Assembly: GCA_019243635.1 (NCBI GenBank)
Contig: JAFAUB010000037.1
Location: forward strand, 1-34,477
DNA from: Pseudonocardiales bacterium
GTDB taxonomy: Bacteria; Actinomycetota; Actinomycetes; Mycobacteriales; Pseudonocardiaceae
Direction: 5' to 3'
Length of the DNA stretch: 34,477 nucleotides
The notes beneath the pieces are model-generated. The model saw nothing but the letters and a program-made list of their open reading frames with translations, was not told where the DNA came from and ran no database searches. Below are positions 16,201 through 25,129 of this stretch, piece by piece. The first letter of the stretch is position 1. The number at the start of each line of letters is the position of its first letter. Both the position numbers and the translations under genes were made by a program.

Positions 16201-17676
16201 TCAGTGTGTTTCCCAGTCGAGGTGGATTCCGGTGGGGTCGAAATACGAGCCGTTGAGCCGTCGGCCCTTGCCGATGGGCAGCACGGTGACGGTGAGGAGG
16301 GTGGCCAGGACGGCGCGGCGTCGGCCCAGGTCGAGCCCGCCGGAGCGGTCGGGGCCGGTGCCGTACCAGATGTCGGCGATGTGGGATTGCCCGGCGAGTC
16401 CGATCAGTGGGTTAACTCTCGCGGCGGCGGTGAGGGTGTCTTCGATCTCGGTCAGTCGGGCGCGGAGTTTGCCGGTGCCGGTGCGGAGTTGGGTCAGGGT
16501 GATCACGCCCTCGGCGAAGGCGGCGGAGAGGTCGGTCAGGCGCTGGCCGATGGCGGCGGCCTCGGTATGCAGCGCGGTCGTGTTCAGCTCGGGATCGGTC
16601 GGGGTGGTCAACAGGCTGGCGGCGTCGGGTTGGTGCAGGCGGGCCACGATGACCCGCTCGACATAATCGTCGAGCTGGTGCGCGGCGCGGGTGACATGCC
16701 CGGCGCTGTTGCCGGTGGTGTCCCGGGCCTTGCACCGGTAGGAGGGGTGCCGGTGGTTCCCGGTCTGGGAGACCCGCAGCGCGGCCTGACCGCAGACACC
16801 GCACACGTACAGGCCGCTGCCCAGCCATTTGACCCGGTTGCCGGGGCTGGTGCGCCGCTGCGGGTCGCTGAGGATGGACACCACCGCGCGCCAGGTGGCC
16901 TCGGGGACGATGGCGGGCCACGCGGCGGGGAAGGTCTCGGTGCCGTAGCTGGTGAGTCCCGCGTTGCGGGGCCGACGCAGCATGTCCCGCGCCGCCATGG
17001 ACGTCCATTCCCGGCCCCAGGCGGTGCGATGCCCTGCCTCGTTGAGATCGCGGACCACGCTGCGCAGGCTGGCCCCGGCCACGATCGCCTCACTGGCCCG
17101 CGCGATGGCGGCGGCCTCGGCGGGGCGCAGGCTGGTGCCATCCGGCTCGAACCCGAACGGGCGGCGCCCACCCGCCCAGCGGCCCCGCTCGGCGGCCTGG
17201 CGCCGGGCGGCACGGACCCGCTCCCCCTTGCGCTCACTCTCAAACCGGGCCCACGCGCACAACGTACGGGCCACCGCAGGCCCGGAGGGGGTCGCCAGAT
17301 CCAGCGGACCGGCCTTCACCGAGTGCGTCACCACCCCCCGCCGCTCCGCGAGGTCAATGTAGGTCTCGAGTTCCTTGGGTGTGCGGTGCAGCCGGTCGGT
17401 ATGCCATGCCGTGACCACCCGCGCCCGGCCCGCGTCCAGATCCGTCAGCATCGCCAGATAGTCCGGCCGGGGCTTGCCCGTGAACGCGGACAGATCGTTA
17501 TCGGCGTACACCCCCGCCAGGCGTAACCCGAGCTGGGCGAACAGCGCGCACTGGTCTTCTAGCTGGCGTTCCACGCCCAGCCCGGCGCCCTCGCGCTGGC
17601 TCTCTGGACCGCAGTGCTCGCCCTCATCGGGGCCCGGCGCTACCGGGCCGGCCTGGACCCGGCCTAACGTGAGCAT
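16201..17676 (-). pseudogene. Serine recombinase (large serine integrase) lacking its catalytic N-terminus
   Basis: From about 17595 leftward the protein reads REGAGLGVERQLEDQCALFA, YADNDLSAFTGKPRPDYLAM and VVTAWHTDRLHRTPKELETY, a resolvase catalytic domain from after its first strand. Then follow a Recombinase domain (GGRRPFGFEPDGTSLRPAEA), a zinc ribbon (YVCGVCGQ...HPSYRCKA), a coiled coil (about residues 365-415) and the C-terminal end. The first about 20 residues, carrying the Tyr-x-Arg-x-Ser motif with the nucleophilic serine, are missing. The upstream reading frame (LTLGRVQAGPVAPGPDEGEH) is unrelated and overlaps a plus-strand protein fragment at 17587-17667. It would be the integrase of the AICE remnant and is almost certainly inactive for strand exchange. 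Confidence 0.8.
17587..17667 (+). pseudogene. C-terminal fragment of a membrane protein
   Basis: A plus-strand frame encodes ALALALWTAVLALIGARRYR then AGLDPA and a TAA at 17665-17667. This looks like the last membrane helix and tail of a real protein and has no upstream partner: the DNA to its left is the integrase coding sequence. The abrupt change marks a recombination junction at about 17587-17600. Confidence 0.4.
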
Positions 17677-17895
17677 GATGGCCGAGCAACGGAGCGGGAC
17701 CGCGGTGTCGGGAACGCCCGATGCTCCGCCGGCACCGCGACCCCGACCGCGGTTCCCAGCGGTACCCGATGTGGTGCTCGGTTAGCTGGCGGGCCAGCCT
17801 CTCGCGTCCCGCCACCCACTTCACGTATCCCATTCGGCTTTGGCGGCTTATGGTCGTCTCATAGCTGCCGCCACACCATATCGCCAGGGAGCGCC

Positions 17896-18417
17896 ATGCC
17901 CGTCGACGACGAGCTGGACATCGAGACCGATCCTGATCTCGACCAGCACTTTCTCAGCAACCCGGCCAAGCTCGCGCTGCTTGTCGAGGCGGCGGAAATC
18001 CGGCCGACCGACCACGTGGTGGAGGTGGGCGCCGGCATCGGGACAGTAGCCGAGCATGTACCAGTCTGCCAGAGCTTGACGGTCATCGAGTACGATATCG
18101 CCCTGACTCCGCATTTGCGGAAGCGGCTCCCGCACGCTCAGGTCATCCAGGGCGACGCCTTGGTCGTCCTGCCTACCGTGCGCTGCGATGTCTTAGTGAG
18201 CAACCTGCCGTCGAAATTGACGCCGGCCCTCGTCGAGCTGCTGCCGAGGCTGGGTTTCCGCGTGGCGCTCGTGACAGCGCCGTCGATTGACAGCCTCGCG
18301 CCGCTGGAAGACTCGTTCATGCTCGAGGTGATCGTGGCACTCGAACCGGATGACTTCCGGCCACGGCAGGCGGGACGGGCGGAGATCGTCAGGGTCAGAC
18401 GGTCGGTTGGTAGGTAG
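17896..18417 (+). CDS. Short rRNA adenine dimethyltransferase-like (KsgA/Erm family) protein
   Basis: 173 residues from an ATG with GGGAG just upstream. The start resembles KsgA/Erm enzymes: DQHFLSNPAKLALLVEAAEI, then the SAM-binding motif I VVEVGAGIGTV (residues 41-51), the acidic VIEYD after strand 2 and IQGDAL. The catalytic loop is SNLPSKLT (102-109), where true adenine-N6 methyltransferases have N(I/L)PY or N(I/L)PF. The aromatic residue is replaced by Ser, and the C-terminal RNA-binding domain of the usual 260-280 residue enzymes is missing. It may methylate another substrate or be a relative that lost RNA methylation. It is a single-gene unit closed by a strong hairpin. Confidence 0.7.
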   Translation: MPVDDELDIETDPDLDQHFLSNPAKLALLVEAAEIRPTDHVVEVGAGIGTVAEHVPVCQSLTVIEYDIALTPHLRKRLPHAQVIQGDALVVLPTVRCDVLVSNLPSKLTPALVELLPRLGFRVALVTAPSIDSLAPLEDSFMLEVIVALEPDDFRPRQAGRAEIVRVRRSVGR

Positions 18418-18439
18418 GTCTCGGCCGGTGGCCGAGACC
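18417..18439 (+). terminator. Strong hairpin terminator
   Basis: Perfect 10-bp stem GGTCTCGGCC / GGCCGAGACC with a 3-base loop, starting at the last base of the methyltransferase stop codon. Confidence 0.75.
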
Positions 18440-18547
18440 ATTCCGACCCCACCGGAGACCGGATCGCTGAAAAGACCGCATGGGGAGCTATGACCATGCC
18501 GCCGGAAACACCGCTCGTGCCGTACCGGGGCCAGGGGTGTCAGCGGT

Positions 18548-18587
18548 GCTACCGCTGCGCCGGACCGCTAGCCGGCTCAGCGGTAGC
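18548..18587 (-). terminator. Hairpin at the end of the selenium-binding protein gene
   Basis: GCTACCGCTG (18548-18557) pairs perfectly with CAGCGGTAGC (18578-18587), with a further inner GCCGG/CCGGC stem. It overlaps the stop codon of the leftward gene and probably ends its transcript. Confidence 0.55.
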
Positions 18588-19992
18588 AGTAGGAGTCCGA
18601 GGAGGCGTCGCCACCTTGTAGCCGGACCTGGTGGACCCGCAAGCCCCGGAAGTCCTGGTCATGCGGGAAGAACGTCTCATCGACGCTCAGCCCTGTCGTG
18701 GTGGCTGCGTCGATCTTGGCCATCCAGGCGCCGACGCCATCGGGGTAGAACTGGTCGTCCCAGGCGCCGTAGAGGGAGTTGGTGAGGTAGACCCGCCGGC
18801 CGTCGCGGCTGACCTCGACCATCTGTGGGCCGCCCGCCAGTGGCTGGTCGGGTTCGGCCGGATGGGCCGCGCGGCCGACGATGCCGCCCAACCGCACTGA
18901 GCCGGTCTCGCGTGGGTTCGCGGGGTTGGACACGTCGTACTGTTTGAGTTCACCGGTGCCGAAGCATGAGACGTACAGTTGCTGGTCGTCGACCGACAGG
19001 TTGATGTCAGTGATCAGTGGCGGTACCGCGCCGAAGGGCTTCAGGGCCGGTGGCAGCAGGTCGGGGTCAGCGGGCTCGGCGGGAATGGTGATCACCTTGT
19101 CGGCGCCCCAGCTGCCGCGCTCACGGTGCCAGTGCCACACCGAGGCGGACAGGTCCTGGGTGGACACGACGACACCGACGAACCCCCAGGTGGCCTCCGG
19201 GTCGTGCGCCGGTCGCAGCTCGAGCACCATCTGATGGTGGGCGCCCAGATCGACCCGCTGGAGGTGTTTGCCTGCGGCCAGGTCCCAGAAGTGCAGCGCG
19301 TGGCCGTACCTGTTACCCAGTAACAACTCTGGGTCGACTCCGTTCTCGATCATCGACGGGGTGCCCCATTCGCTGGTGATCAGCGTGTTCTGGTTCAGGT
19401 GCCACCAGGCGTCATACGCCAGGTGCTGCGGGCCTCGGTCGTTCTCCCAGGCGCCCAGCACGTCGAAGGTGGCGTGGTCGAGCAGCGCGATCCCCCCTGG
19501 CCCGTCGGCGCCGTCGGCTCCACCGAGGCAGGACAGGAAGATCCCCTCGGGCCCGCAGTGCAGCGTATGCGGACGGGAGTAGCCGGCTTTGTCAGCCAGC
19601 TCCTTGGCGTCGATCGTCTTGACCAAGGTGGGGTTGGTCGGGTCCGGCAGGGTGTCATAGACGTGCACGTTCGAGCTACGCAGCCCGGGAAGCAGCAGGT
19701 AACGACGTTCCAAGCCGTGCATGTCATGTCCGGCGTGGGCCAGCGCGCTGCTGCAGGCGTTCCAGCCGAAGTGGTGCAGCTCATCACCGAGGGTGGGCAG
19801 CTCCGCCCAGCCCACCACCTGGCCATACCGCAGGGAGTCGGGGGCGACGTCGAGGACGGTCAGTGCGTCGGGCCGCTGCGCCGAGCGATCGAAGGCGACG
19901 ACGTAGGCGAGCTTCTCGGCCGGTGCGGCGGCGGCCTCGGCGGGGCTGCGGTAGAAGGTCGGGTCTGGGGATGTTCGGGCCGGTGCGTTCAT
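18577..19992 (-). CDS. Selenium-binding protein 56 family, methanethiol oxidase
   Basis: 471 residues, full length for the SBP56 family. The start ATG at 19992 has a GAGGAGA site seven bases upstream. Hallmarks are PAEKLAYVVAFDR, GDELHHFGWNACSSALAHAG (the conserved Cys), GYSRPHTLHCGPEGIFLSCL, HLAYDAWWHLNQNTLITSEW, YGHALHFWDL, LITDINLSVDDQQLYVSCFG, GGPQMVEVSRDGRRVYLTNS and a C-terminal CYR. SBP56 proteins are beta-propellers; bacterial and human members oxidise methanethiol to hydrogen sulfide, formaldehyde and hydrogen peroxide. Relics of two sulfone/sulfonate monooxygenase genes follow on the other strand, consistent with an organosulfur theme. Confidence 0.9.
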   Translation of the reverse strand: MNAPARTSPDPTFYRSPAEAAAAPAEKLAYVVAFDRSAQRPDALTVLDVAPDSLRYGQVVGWAELPTLGDELHHFGWNACSSALAHAGHDMHGLERRYLLLPGLRSSNVHVYDTLPDPTNPTLVKTIDAKELADKAGYSRPHTLHCGPEGIFLSCLGGADGADGPGGIALLDHATFDVLGAWENDRGPQHLAYDAWWHLNQNTLITSEWGTPSMIENGVDPELLLGNRYGHALHFWDLAAGKHLQRVDLGAHHQMVLELRPAHDPEATWGFVGVVVSTQDLSASVWHWHRERGSWGADKVITIPAEPADPDLLPPALKPFGAVPPLITDINLSVDDQQLYVSCFGTGELKQYDVSNPANPRETGSVRLGGIVGRAAHPAEPDQPLAGGPQMVEVSRDGRRVYLTNSLYGAWDDQFYPDGVGAWMAKIDAATTTGLSVDETFFPHDQDFRGLRVHQVRLQGGDASSDSYCYR

Positions 19993-20029
19993 GAGGTTCT
20001 CCTCGGTTCGGCACGATGTCCTGGCGACT

Positions 20030-20050
20030 GCCCGCGTGCTCAGCGCGGGC
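20030..20050 (-). promoter_or_regulatory. Leader hairpin upstream of the selenium-binding protein gene
   Basis: GCCCGCG / CGCGGGC, a perfect 7-bp stem with a 7-base loop, lies 38 bp upstream of the start codon on the minus strand. Farther upstream an A/T-rich patch (about 20078-20094) could hold the promoter. A regulatory role is inference. Confidence 0.25.
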
Positions 20051-20542
20051 GCGGGTAGACGTGCTTGTACTCGTACTGAAAAAGAATCTTTCGTGCTCGG
20101 CTGATGGTGCGGTGTGTGGGATCAGCGCGAGCCCGGACACCCACAGGTCCAGACCAGACCGTGGTCAACATACCGGCGGCGCACGAGAAACACGCCGCCC
20201 GTCATGAGACCTTCCTACCAGATCCCACCGCTGCCGACACGCTCACCTTCAGCGCCTCGAGGGTGTGGGTCGCCGCGGTGGGCTCACTGCACTGGCGCCC
20301 GACCCGCTGGTCGCCATGGCCGACCTCACCCGCGACGGACTCTGCCCATCCCTCCCCGGGTGATCATGACAACCGCCCACAAGAACGTCAGGAGAGCCGG
20401 AAAGCATGGGGTGACCGTTCACCGTTTCCTGCGTCTCTTTTCTGGACCAGCTGCCCTGCCCCGCGTTCAATCCGCATCGTTCGGGCGTGTGGGCTGCGTT
20501 TCGCGGCGTCCGGACTGTTGCAGCCACTTCAGAAGATCCGCT
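20051..20542. other. Stretch without a supportable gene
   Basis: Long open frames cross this segment, but none gives recognisable protein sequence or a good ribosome binding site. It may hold the lost N-terminal part of the following monooxygenase relic. The left 40-60 bp probably include the promoter of the leftward selenium-binding protein gene. Confidence 0.4.
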
Positions 20543-21087
20543 ATGTCAAAAAATGCGACGCACCTGTCCGGAGGCCGTTTCGCGGTCAACGTGGTCAGCG
20601 GGTGGTTCAGGGGGGAGTTCACCGCGCTCGGTGAGCCGTGGCTGGAGCACGACGAGCGTTACCGCCGCTTGGAGGAGCTCATCCGCGCGCTGCGGGGCGT
20701 CTGGACCGAGGGCGAGTTCTCCTTCGCCGGTGACTTCTACCGGTTCCGGAACTTCTCACTCAAACCCAAGCCGCTCAGCACCGCCGGTCGCACGCACCCG
20801 GAGATCTTCCAGGGCGGCAACTCGACAGCTGCCCGACGGATGGCCGGCCGGGTCTCGGACTGGTACCTCAGCAACGGAAAGGATTTCGACGGCGCTTCCG
20901 GACCCAGCTGATCGGGACGCCGGAGCAGGTCGCGCGGCGCATCGTCGCCTACAAGCGCCTCGGGGTGGATCTGCTGCTGCTCGGGTTCCTGCACTATCAG
21001 GAGGAAGTCGACTACTTCGGCCGACACGTGCTGCCTATCGTCCGCGAACTCGAGGCCGGCCTGCCCGAACGCGCCCCGGTCGGCGCG
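20543..21087 (+). pseudogene. Flavin-dependent dimethylsulfone monooxygenase (SfnG-like) relic
   Basis: From about 20558 the sequence reads HLSGGRFAVNVVSGWFRGEF, TALGEPWLEHDERYRRLEEL, GEFSFAGDFYRFRNFSLKPK and PEIFQGGNSTAARRMAGRVS, a core typical of FMNH2-dependent luciferase-fold sulfone monooxygenases. At about 20891 it jumps to another frame that reads FRTQLIGTPEQVARRIVAYK, RLGVDLLLLGFLHYQEEVDY and FGRHVLPIVRELEA, the C-terminus. The N-terminal about 110 residues and an internal segment (estimated 70-90 residues) are missing compared with the about 360-residue family. It is therefore a deletion relic. It lies next to the methanethiol oxidase gene, which belongs to the same area of sulfur metabolism. 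Confidence 0.75.
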
Positions 21088-21169
21088 GGCCGCCCGCCCC
21101 CGGTGGCCGGTGGCCGGTGGCCGGTGGCGACCTGCCCCACCGGCCACCGGACGTACCCGGGGAGGACCC

Positions 21170-21529
21170 GTGAGTACGACGCCGCCGGACACGCTCGCCC
21201 AGCGGGCGCATGTCATCGCCGACGACGACTTCCTGGACAAGGACGCCCGCTACGCCCGCACCGCCGAGTTCCTGCGCGTCGTGCGGGCGCTATGGGCCGG
21301 CGAGACCGACGAGCACATACGGGTGGCTGGCGCGCGGCTTGAGTACCTACCCGACCCGGTGCCCCCGGTGTACTTCGGTGGGTCCTCACCCGCGGCCGTA
21401 CGGGTCGCCGCCGCGTTCGGCGAGGGTGTGCTGCCACTGCTGCACCGACGCGGACTCTGGCGCCCGCCTGCCGGGTCGGGCATCGGCGAGGCACGACCAG
21501 CTGCGGTCCCGTTCGCCCGGGTACAGTGA
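21170..21529 (+). pseudogene. Alkanesulfonate monooxygenase (SsuD-like) relic
   Basis: A GTG at 21170 follows GGGGAGGA. After a short start the frame reads RYARTAEFLRVVRALWAGET, HIRVAGARLEYLPDPVPPVY and FGGSSPAAVRVAA. These match the middle of luciferase-fold sulfonate monooxygenases. The expected preceding about 110 residues and the about 150 residues after it are absent. Together with the SfnG-like relic immediately upstream it indicates two genes eroded by deletions. Confidence 0.6.
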
Positions 21530-21574
21530 TCGCGGTGGCGAGTCAGCACCGCAGCGTGGGGCTTCTGATCGATG

Positions 21575-22178
21575 TCACTTCGGCGCCTTCGGCAACCGAG
21601 GCTCGATCGTCTGGGCGATCCGCAACGCCTCGGCGCACGGATCGACCGGCGGAGGACTCAGGTTGCTCAGATTGGAGGGCACCGCCACACTGACCGACAG
21701 CGACACCGATCCGCCATCGATCAGCTGCGCGCATTGCGAGCCGTTAGGGTCCACTCCGAGATGGGCCCCGGCTCGGCCGTTCACGGTGTTGTCCACGAAG
21801 CTGACGAACTTCGGATCATGCCGGCGAGCCTGGTTAGCCGGCCAGGGTGTCGGTGTCCCGCTCCATGCTCAGCGTGAAGGGCTCGCCCAGCCACCGGCAA
21901 CCGACCACGCCGACCTTGTTGAAGTGTCTGCGGGTGTCCAGCCGCGCACCCAGCGCGGTCAGCTCGGCACCCGTCAGGATGGTGCACATGTCGACTCGTC
22001 TGGCGTCGGCCACCGCCGGGTGCGCGGGCGCTGACGGCGCCTGGGTACCCGGCGCCTGGGCATTCGGTCCCTGGGCATTCGGTCCCTGGGCACCGCAGCC
22101 GGCCGCGAGCAGCCCCACGATGGTCACCGCGACAGCGCCGCACCTCACGCCTGGGCCTGTCTGTGAACCGTTACTCAT
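21575..22178 (-). pseudogene. DUF3558-type lipoprotein, frameshifted
   Basis: From an ATG at 22178 the frame has a signal sequence with lipobox VTIVGLLAAGCGAQ, a Pro/Gln/Ala-rich spacer, and VDMCTILTGAELTALGARLD and GCRWLGEPFTLSMERDTDTL, typical of DUF3558 lipoproteins of Pseudonocardiaceae. It meets TAA at about 21834. If the T of that codon is skipped, the other frame continues with NQARRHDPKFVSFVDNTVNG, CAQLIDGGSVSLSVSVAVPS and PCAEALRIAQTIEPRLPKAP, exactly what the family needs. A single-base indel thus splits an otherwise complete gene of about 200 codons. Either a recent inactivation or a sequencing error. Confidence 0.75.
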
Positions 22179-22318
22179 GGGCGTCGGAACTCCTGGTCAG
22201 CGAGGGGAGGACTGGCTCAGATCGGCATCGGATGGGTGGGTTCGGCGTCGCCGGACTGTACCGGCCCGCCGCGTCACCCCCGCGGCGGTACCGTGATCAG
22301 TGGCGACGAGGAGGAGTC

Positions 22319-22813
22319 TTGCCCTACCCAGATGAGCTGCTCAGGAGCGACGAGCGGGTGGTGGTCCACAAGCACCCGCACTGGAAGATACTGGTGCTGC
22401 CGGTGCTGGCCTTTCTGATCATCGTGGGGCTTGGGTCCTATGCCGCCGGGTGGGTCGCCGGGCAGTCCTGGCGGTCTTACGGGTGGATCGGGCTGGCCGT
22501 GCTCGGTGGTATCGGTGTGCTGTGGCTGACCGTGGCGCCGCTGCTGCGCTGGCGCACCACGCATTTCGTGCTCACGACCAGGCGGGTGCTGGTCCGGGAG
22601 GGCATCCTGTCCCGCAGCGGCATCGACATCCCGATCAACCGGATCAACAGTGTGCAGTTCCGGCATTCCGTCATCGACCGGATCCTGGGCTGCGGCACGC
22701 TGATTATCGAGTCGGCCTCTGATGAGCCGCTGGAGTGCGACGACATTCCCCAGGTCGAGCGGGTGCACTCGCTGCTGAACTACGAGGTGGACGCGGGGCC
22801 GGGGATCATATGA
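22319..22813 (+). CDS. PH-domain (bPH2/DUF304) membrane protein
   Basis: 164 residues from a TTG at 22319, selected because GAGGAGGAG sits three bases upstream and the family usually begins (M)xYPxELL. The start is PYPDELLRSDERVVVHKHPH. Two membrane helices follow (ILVLPVLAFLIIVGLGSYAA and IGLAVLGGIGVLWLTVAPLL). The rest is the cytoplasmic bacterial PH fold: FVLTTRRVLVREGILSRSGI, DIPINRINSVQFRHSVIDRI and CGTLIIESASDEPLECDDIP. The function of these proteins is not settled. The stop overlaps the next start by ATGA. Confidence 0.85.
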   Translation: MPYPDELLRSDERVVVHKHPHWKILVLPVLAFLIIVGLGSYAAGWVAGQSWRSYGWIGLAVLGGIGVLWLTVAPLLRWRTTHFVLTTRRVLVREGILSRSGIDIPINRINSVQFRHSVIDRILGCGTLIIESASDEPLECDDIPQVERVHSLLNYEVDAGPGII

Positions 22814-23766
22814 CCGCCAGGGACGCCGGCCTGCCCGACCCGCACCCGGCGGCCGGGCTGCCCGCCCGAGTGATGATCTGGGAGGTCGGGGCGCGCGACG
22901 GCTTGCAGAACGAGCCGGTGGTGCTCGGAGTCGAGGTCAAGGCCGAGTTCCTGGATCGGCTGGCCGGGGCGGGGCTGCGGGTTCTGGAGGCGACCGGCTT
23001 CGCGCATCCGCGCTGGGTGCCGCAGCTGGCCGACGCCGCGGAGCTGCTCGGGCGCCTCACGCCTCGTGACGGGGTGCGCTACCCCGTGCTGGTGCCCAAC
23101 GAGCGGGGGCTGGATCGGGCGCTGGCGGTCGGCGTCACCGAGATCGCGGTCTTCGCCTCGGCCACCGAGAGCTTCGCCCGGCGCAACCTCAACCGCGACC
23201 TCGACGCGCAGTTCACGATGTTCTCCCCGGTGCTGCGCCGGGCGAAGGCGAGCGGTCTCCGGGTTCGTGGATACGTCTCGATGTGCTTCGGTGATCCGTG
23301 GGAGGGTGCGGTGCCCCTCGAGCAGGTGCTCGGTGTCGGGGGCAGGCTGCTCGAGCAGGGCTGCGACCAGCTCTGCCTGGGCGACACCATCGGGGTGGCC
23401 ACCCCGGGTCACGTCGTCGCGTTGCTGGACGGGTTCACCCGTGCCGGCGTCGGGGTTGATGCCCTCGCGGTGCACTTCCACGACACCTACGGCCAGGCGC
23501 TGTCCAACACCTTCGCCGCCCTGTGCGCCGGGGTGAGCTGCGTGGACGCCTCGGCTGGCGGGCTGGGGGGCTGCCCTTACGCCGAGTCGGCCACCGGCAA
23601 CCTGGCCACCGAGGATCTGGTGTGGATGCTGGACGGGCTCGGGATCGAGCACGGGGTCGACCTCGACGCCCTGGTGCGCACCAGCGTATGGATGGCCGAT
23701 CAGCTCGGTAGACCCTCCCCCTCCCGAGTGGTCCGGGCACTGAGCGACCGCGAGCCCCACCGGTGA
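22810..23766 (+). CDS. mvaB: Hydroxymethylglutaryl-CoA lyase
   Basis: 318 residues from an ATG overlapping the previous stop. It belongs to the DRE-TIM metallolyase family, with VMIWEVGARDGLQNEPVVLG at the start, VPNERGLDRALAVGVTEIAV, DALAVHFHDTYGQALSNTFA (metal-binding HxH) and the lyase signature GGLGGCPYAESATGNLATED with the active-site Cys. It cleaves HMG-CoA to acetyl-CoA and acetoacetate in leucine breakdown. No other leucine-catabolism gene is in view. The overlap with the PH-domain gene suggests coupled translation. Confidence 0.9.
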   Translation: MTARDAGLPDPHPAAGLPARVMIWEVGARDGLQNEPVVLGVEVKAEFLDRLAGAGLRVLEATGFAHPRWVPQLADAAELLGRLTPRDGVRYPVLVPNERGLDRALAVGVTEIAVFASATESFARRNLNRDLDAQFTMFSPVLRRAKASGLRVRGYVSMCFGDPWEGAVPLEQVLGVGGRLLEQGCDQLCLGDTIGVATPGHVVALLDGFTRAGVGVDALAVHFHDTYGQALSNTFAALCAGVSCVDASAGGLGGCPYAESATGNLATEDLVWMLDGLGIEHGVDLDALVRTSVWMADQLGRPSPSRVVRALSDREPHR

Positions 23767-23797
23767 GGTCCGGCGGGGCTCGCGGGGGTTGCTCAGC

Positions 23798-24286
23798 TCA
23801 TGCGACCTCGTTGAGCTTGCCGGTCGCGACGTCGAAGACGAACCCGCGGATGGAGTCCTTGTTCGGCACGAACGGGCTGGCCTTGATCCGCGCGATGGAC
23901 TGCCGCACGTCCTCGTCGAGGTCCGGGAACGCCTCGGCGGCCCACGCGGGCTTGATCCCGGTGTCGTCCTGGATGGACCTCTTGAACTCATCGTCGGTGA
24001 AGGTGAGCATCCCGCACTCGGTGTGGTGGATGAGAATGATCTCCCGCGTGCCGAGCAGCCGTTGGCTGATCGCCAGCGAGCGGATCTCATCGTCGGTGAC
24101 CACGCCTCCGGCGTTGCGGATGACGTGCGCCTCGCCCTCCTTCAGGCCCAGGATGCGGTAGACGTCCAGGCGGGCGTCCATGCAGGCCACGACGGCGAGG
24201 TGCTTGGCGGGCGGCAACGGCAGCGGCCCGGAGAAGGCCTCGGTGTAACGGGCGTTGTTGGTGAGCAGTTCGTCGATGACGGACAC
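23798..24286 (-). CDS. Beta-class carbonic anhydrase
   Basis: 162 residues from a GTG at 24286 with AGGAG five bases upstream. Zinc ligands are visible as Cys35 and Asp37 in VACMDARLDV, and His88 and Cys91 in ILIHHTECGML. The catalytic Asp37-Arg39 pair is present. The length and ligand spacing match the short actinobacterial beta-carbonic anhydrases of the M. tuberculosis Rv1284 type. It interconverts carbon dioxide and bicarbonate in the cytoplasm. Convergent with the HMG-CoA lyase gene, 31 bp apart. Confidence 0.9.
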   Translation of the reverse strand: MSVIDELLTNNARYTEAFSGPLPLPPAKHLAVVACMDARLDVYRILGLKEGEAHVIRNAGGVVTDDEIRSLAISQRLLGTREIILIHHTECGMLTFTDDEFKRSIQDDTGIKPAWAAEAFPDLDEDVRQSIARIKASPFVPNKDSIRGFVFDVATGKLNEVA

Positions 24287-24518
24287 GCATACTCCTGGTG
24301 TGCGGGGGATGAATGGGCACCGAGAACCGGCCGCGCGGGGCGGGGAGGCCATGCGCCGACGCGCGGCCTAGCTACAGAACTGATCGAAGGCGTGCATGCG
24401 CCGGCTCGGCCAGAACTGCTCGAGCACAGCATGCCGCATGCGCATATCGTCACCCGGCGCTCGCCGCGCCGGCAAGAGACTCAAGCGGATCGGGTGGCAG
24501 CGGACGCGCGAGCTGGTC

Positions 24519-24761
24519 TCATGTCCGCTGCCCGACGTGCGCCTCGGCGGCTGACCAACATTCCGGGCAGGTCGGCCATAGCCACTCGGTTTCGGTCCCT
24601 CGTGCGCGCGTCAGCTGCCGCCCGCAGAGGGTGGTGATCAGCTTGCCGGAGGGCAGGTGCCGGTCCCGGATGTCGGCCGCGTGGCGCTGGCCGTCGGTGG
24701 GCAGCCAGAAGAACATCCGAGGTCGCGGAAGGCTCGAGGCTCCCGGCGGGTCGGGGTGCAC
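24519..24761 (-). CDS. Small zinc-finger protein of Pseudonocardiaceae type
   Basis: 80 residues from a GTG at 24761 with AGGGAGG eight bases upstream. The core MFFWLPTDGQRHAADIRDRH and LITTLCGRQLTRARG followed by WPTCPECWSAAEAHV is typical of short proteins found in many copies in this family. A lone Cys plus His and a CPxC pair probably bind zinc. The role is unknown. Confidence 0.7.
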   Translation of the reverse strand: MHPDPPGASSLPRPRMFFWLPTDGQRHAADIRDRHLPSGKLITTLCGRQLTRARGTETEWLWPTCPECWSAAEAHVGQRT

Positions 24762-25129
24762 TGTGCTGTACCTCCCTGACGGATGGCGCGCTATGGGTCA
24801 CGGTGGGCTTCTGAGGCGCCCCGCTTTCCTCTCACTCACCCACGAGCTTCCTTCATAGAGTGTCCCACGACCCGCGACGATCGACCGCGGTCGGCGCAGG
24901 TGACGAAGGCGACAACGGTGAACATCATGGACGGCAGGGGGCGGACGCCAACAGTGTGGAGCGTACTGCGGGTGCCGGCGGACGAGGCGGGGTTGAGCAA
25001 TGCCACGCTAGCTCGCCCAGTGGTGGCCCCGGGTGCCGAGGATAGGGACGCACCTCACGCAGGAGGTCGGATTCGCCGCATGACACCGAACGTGACCCGA
25101 TCAAACCGACCTCGTCGGCCCTAGCTCAT
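24762..25129. other. Stretch without a supportable gene
   Basis: An open plus-strand frame from about 24918 (start VTKATTVNIMDGRGRTPTVW) is not recognisable and has only a weak ribosome binding site. Its product is rich in Arg, Pro and Ala, as random high-GC frames are. Nothing else is seen beyond the upstream region of the leftward zinc-finger gene. Confidence 0.4.
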
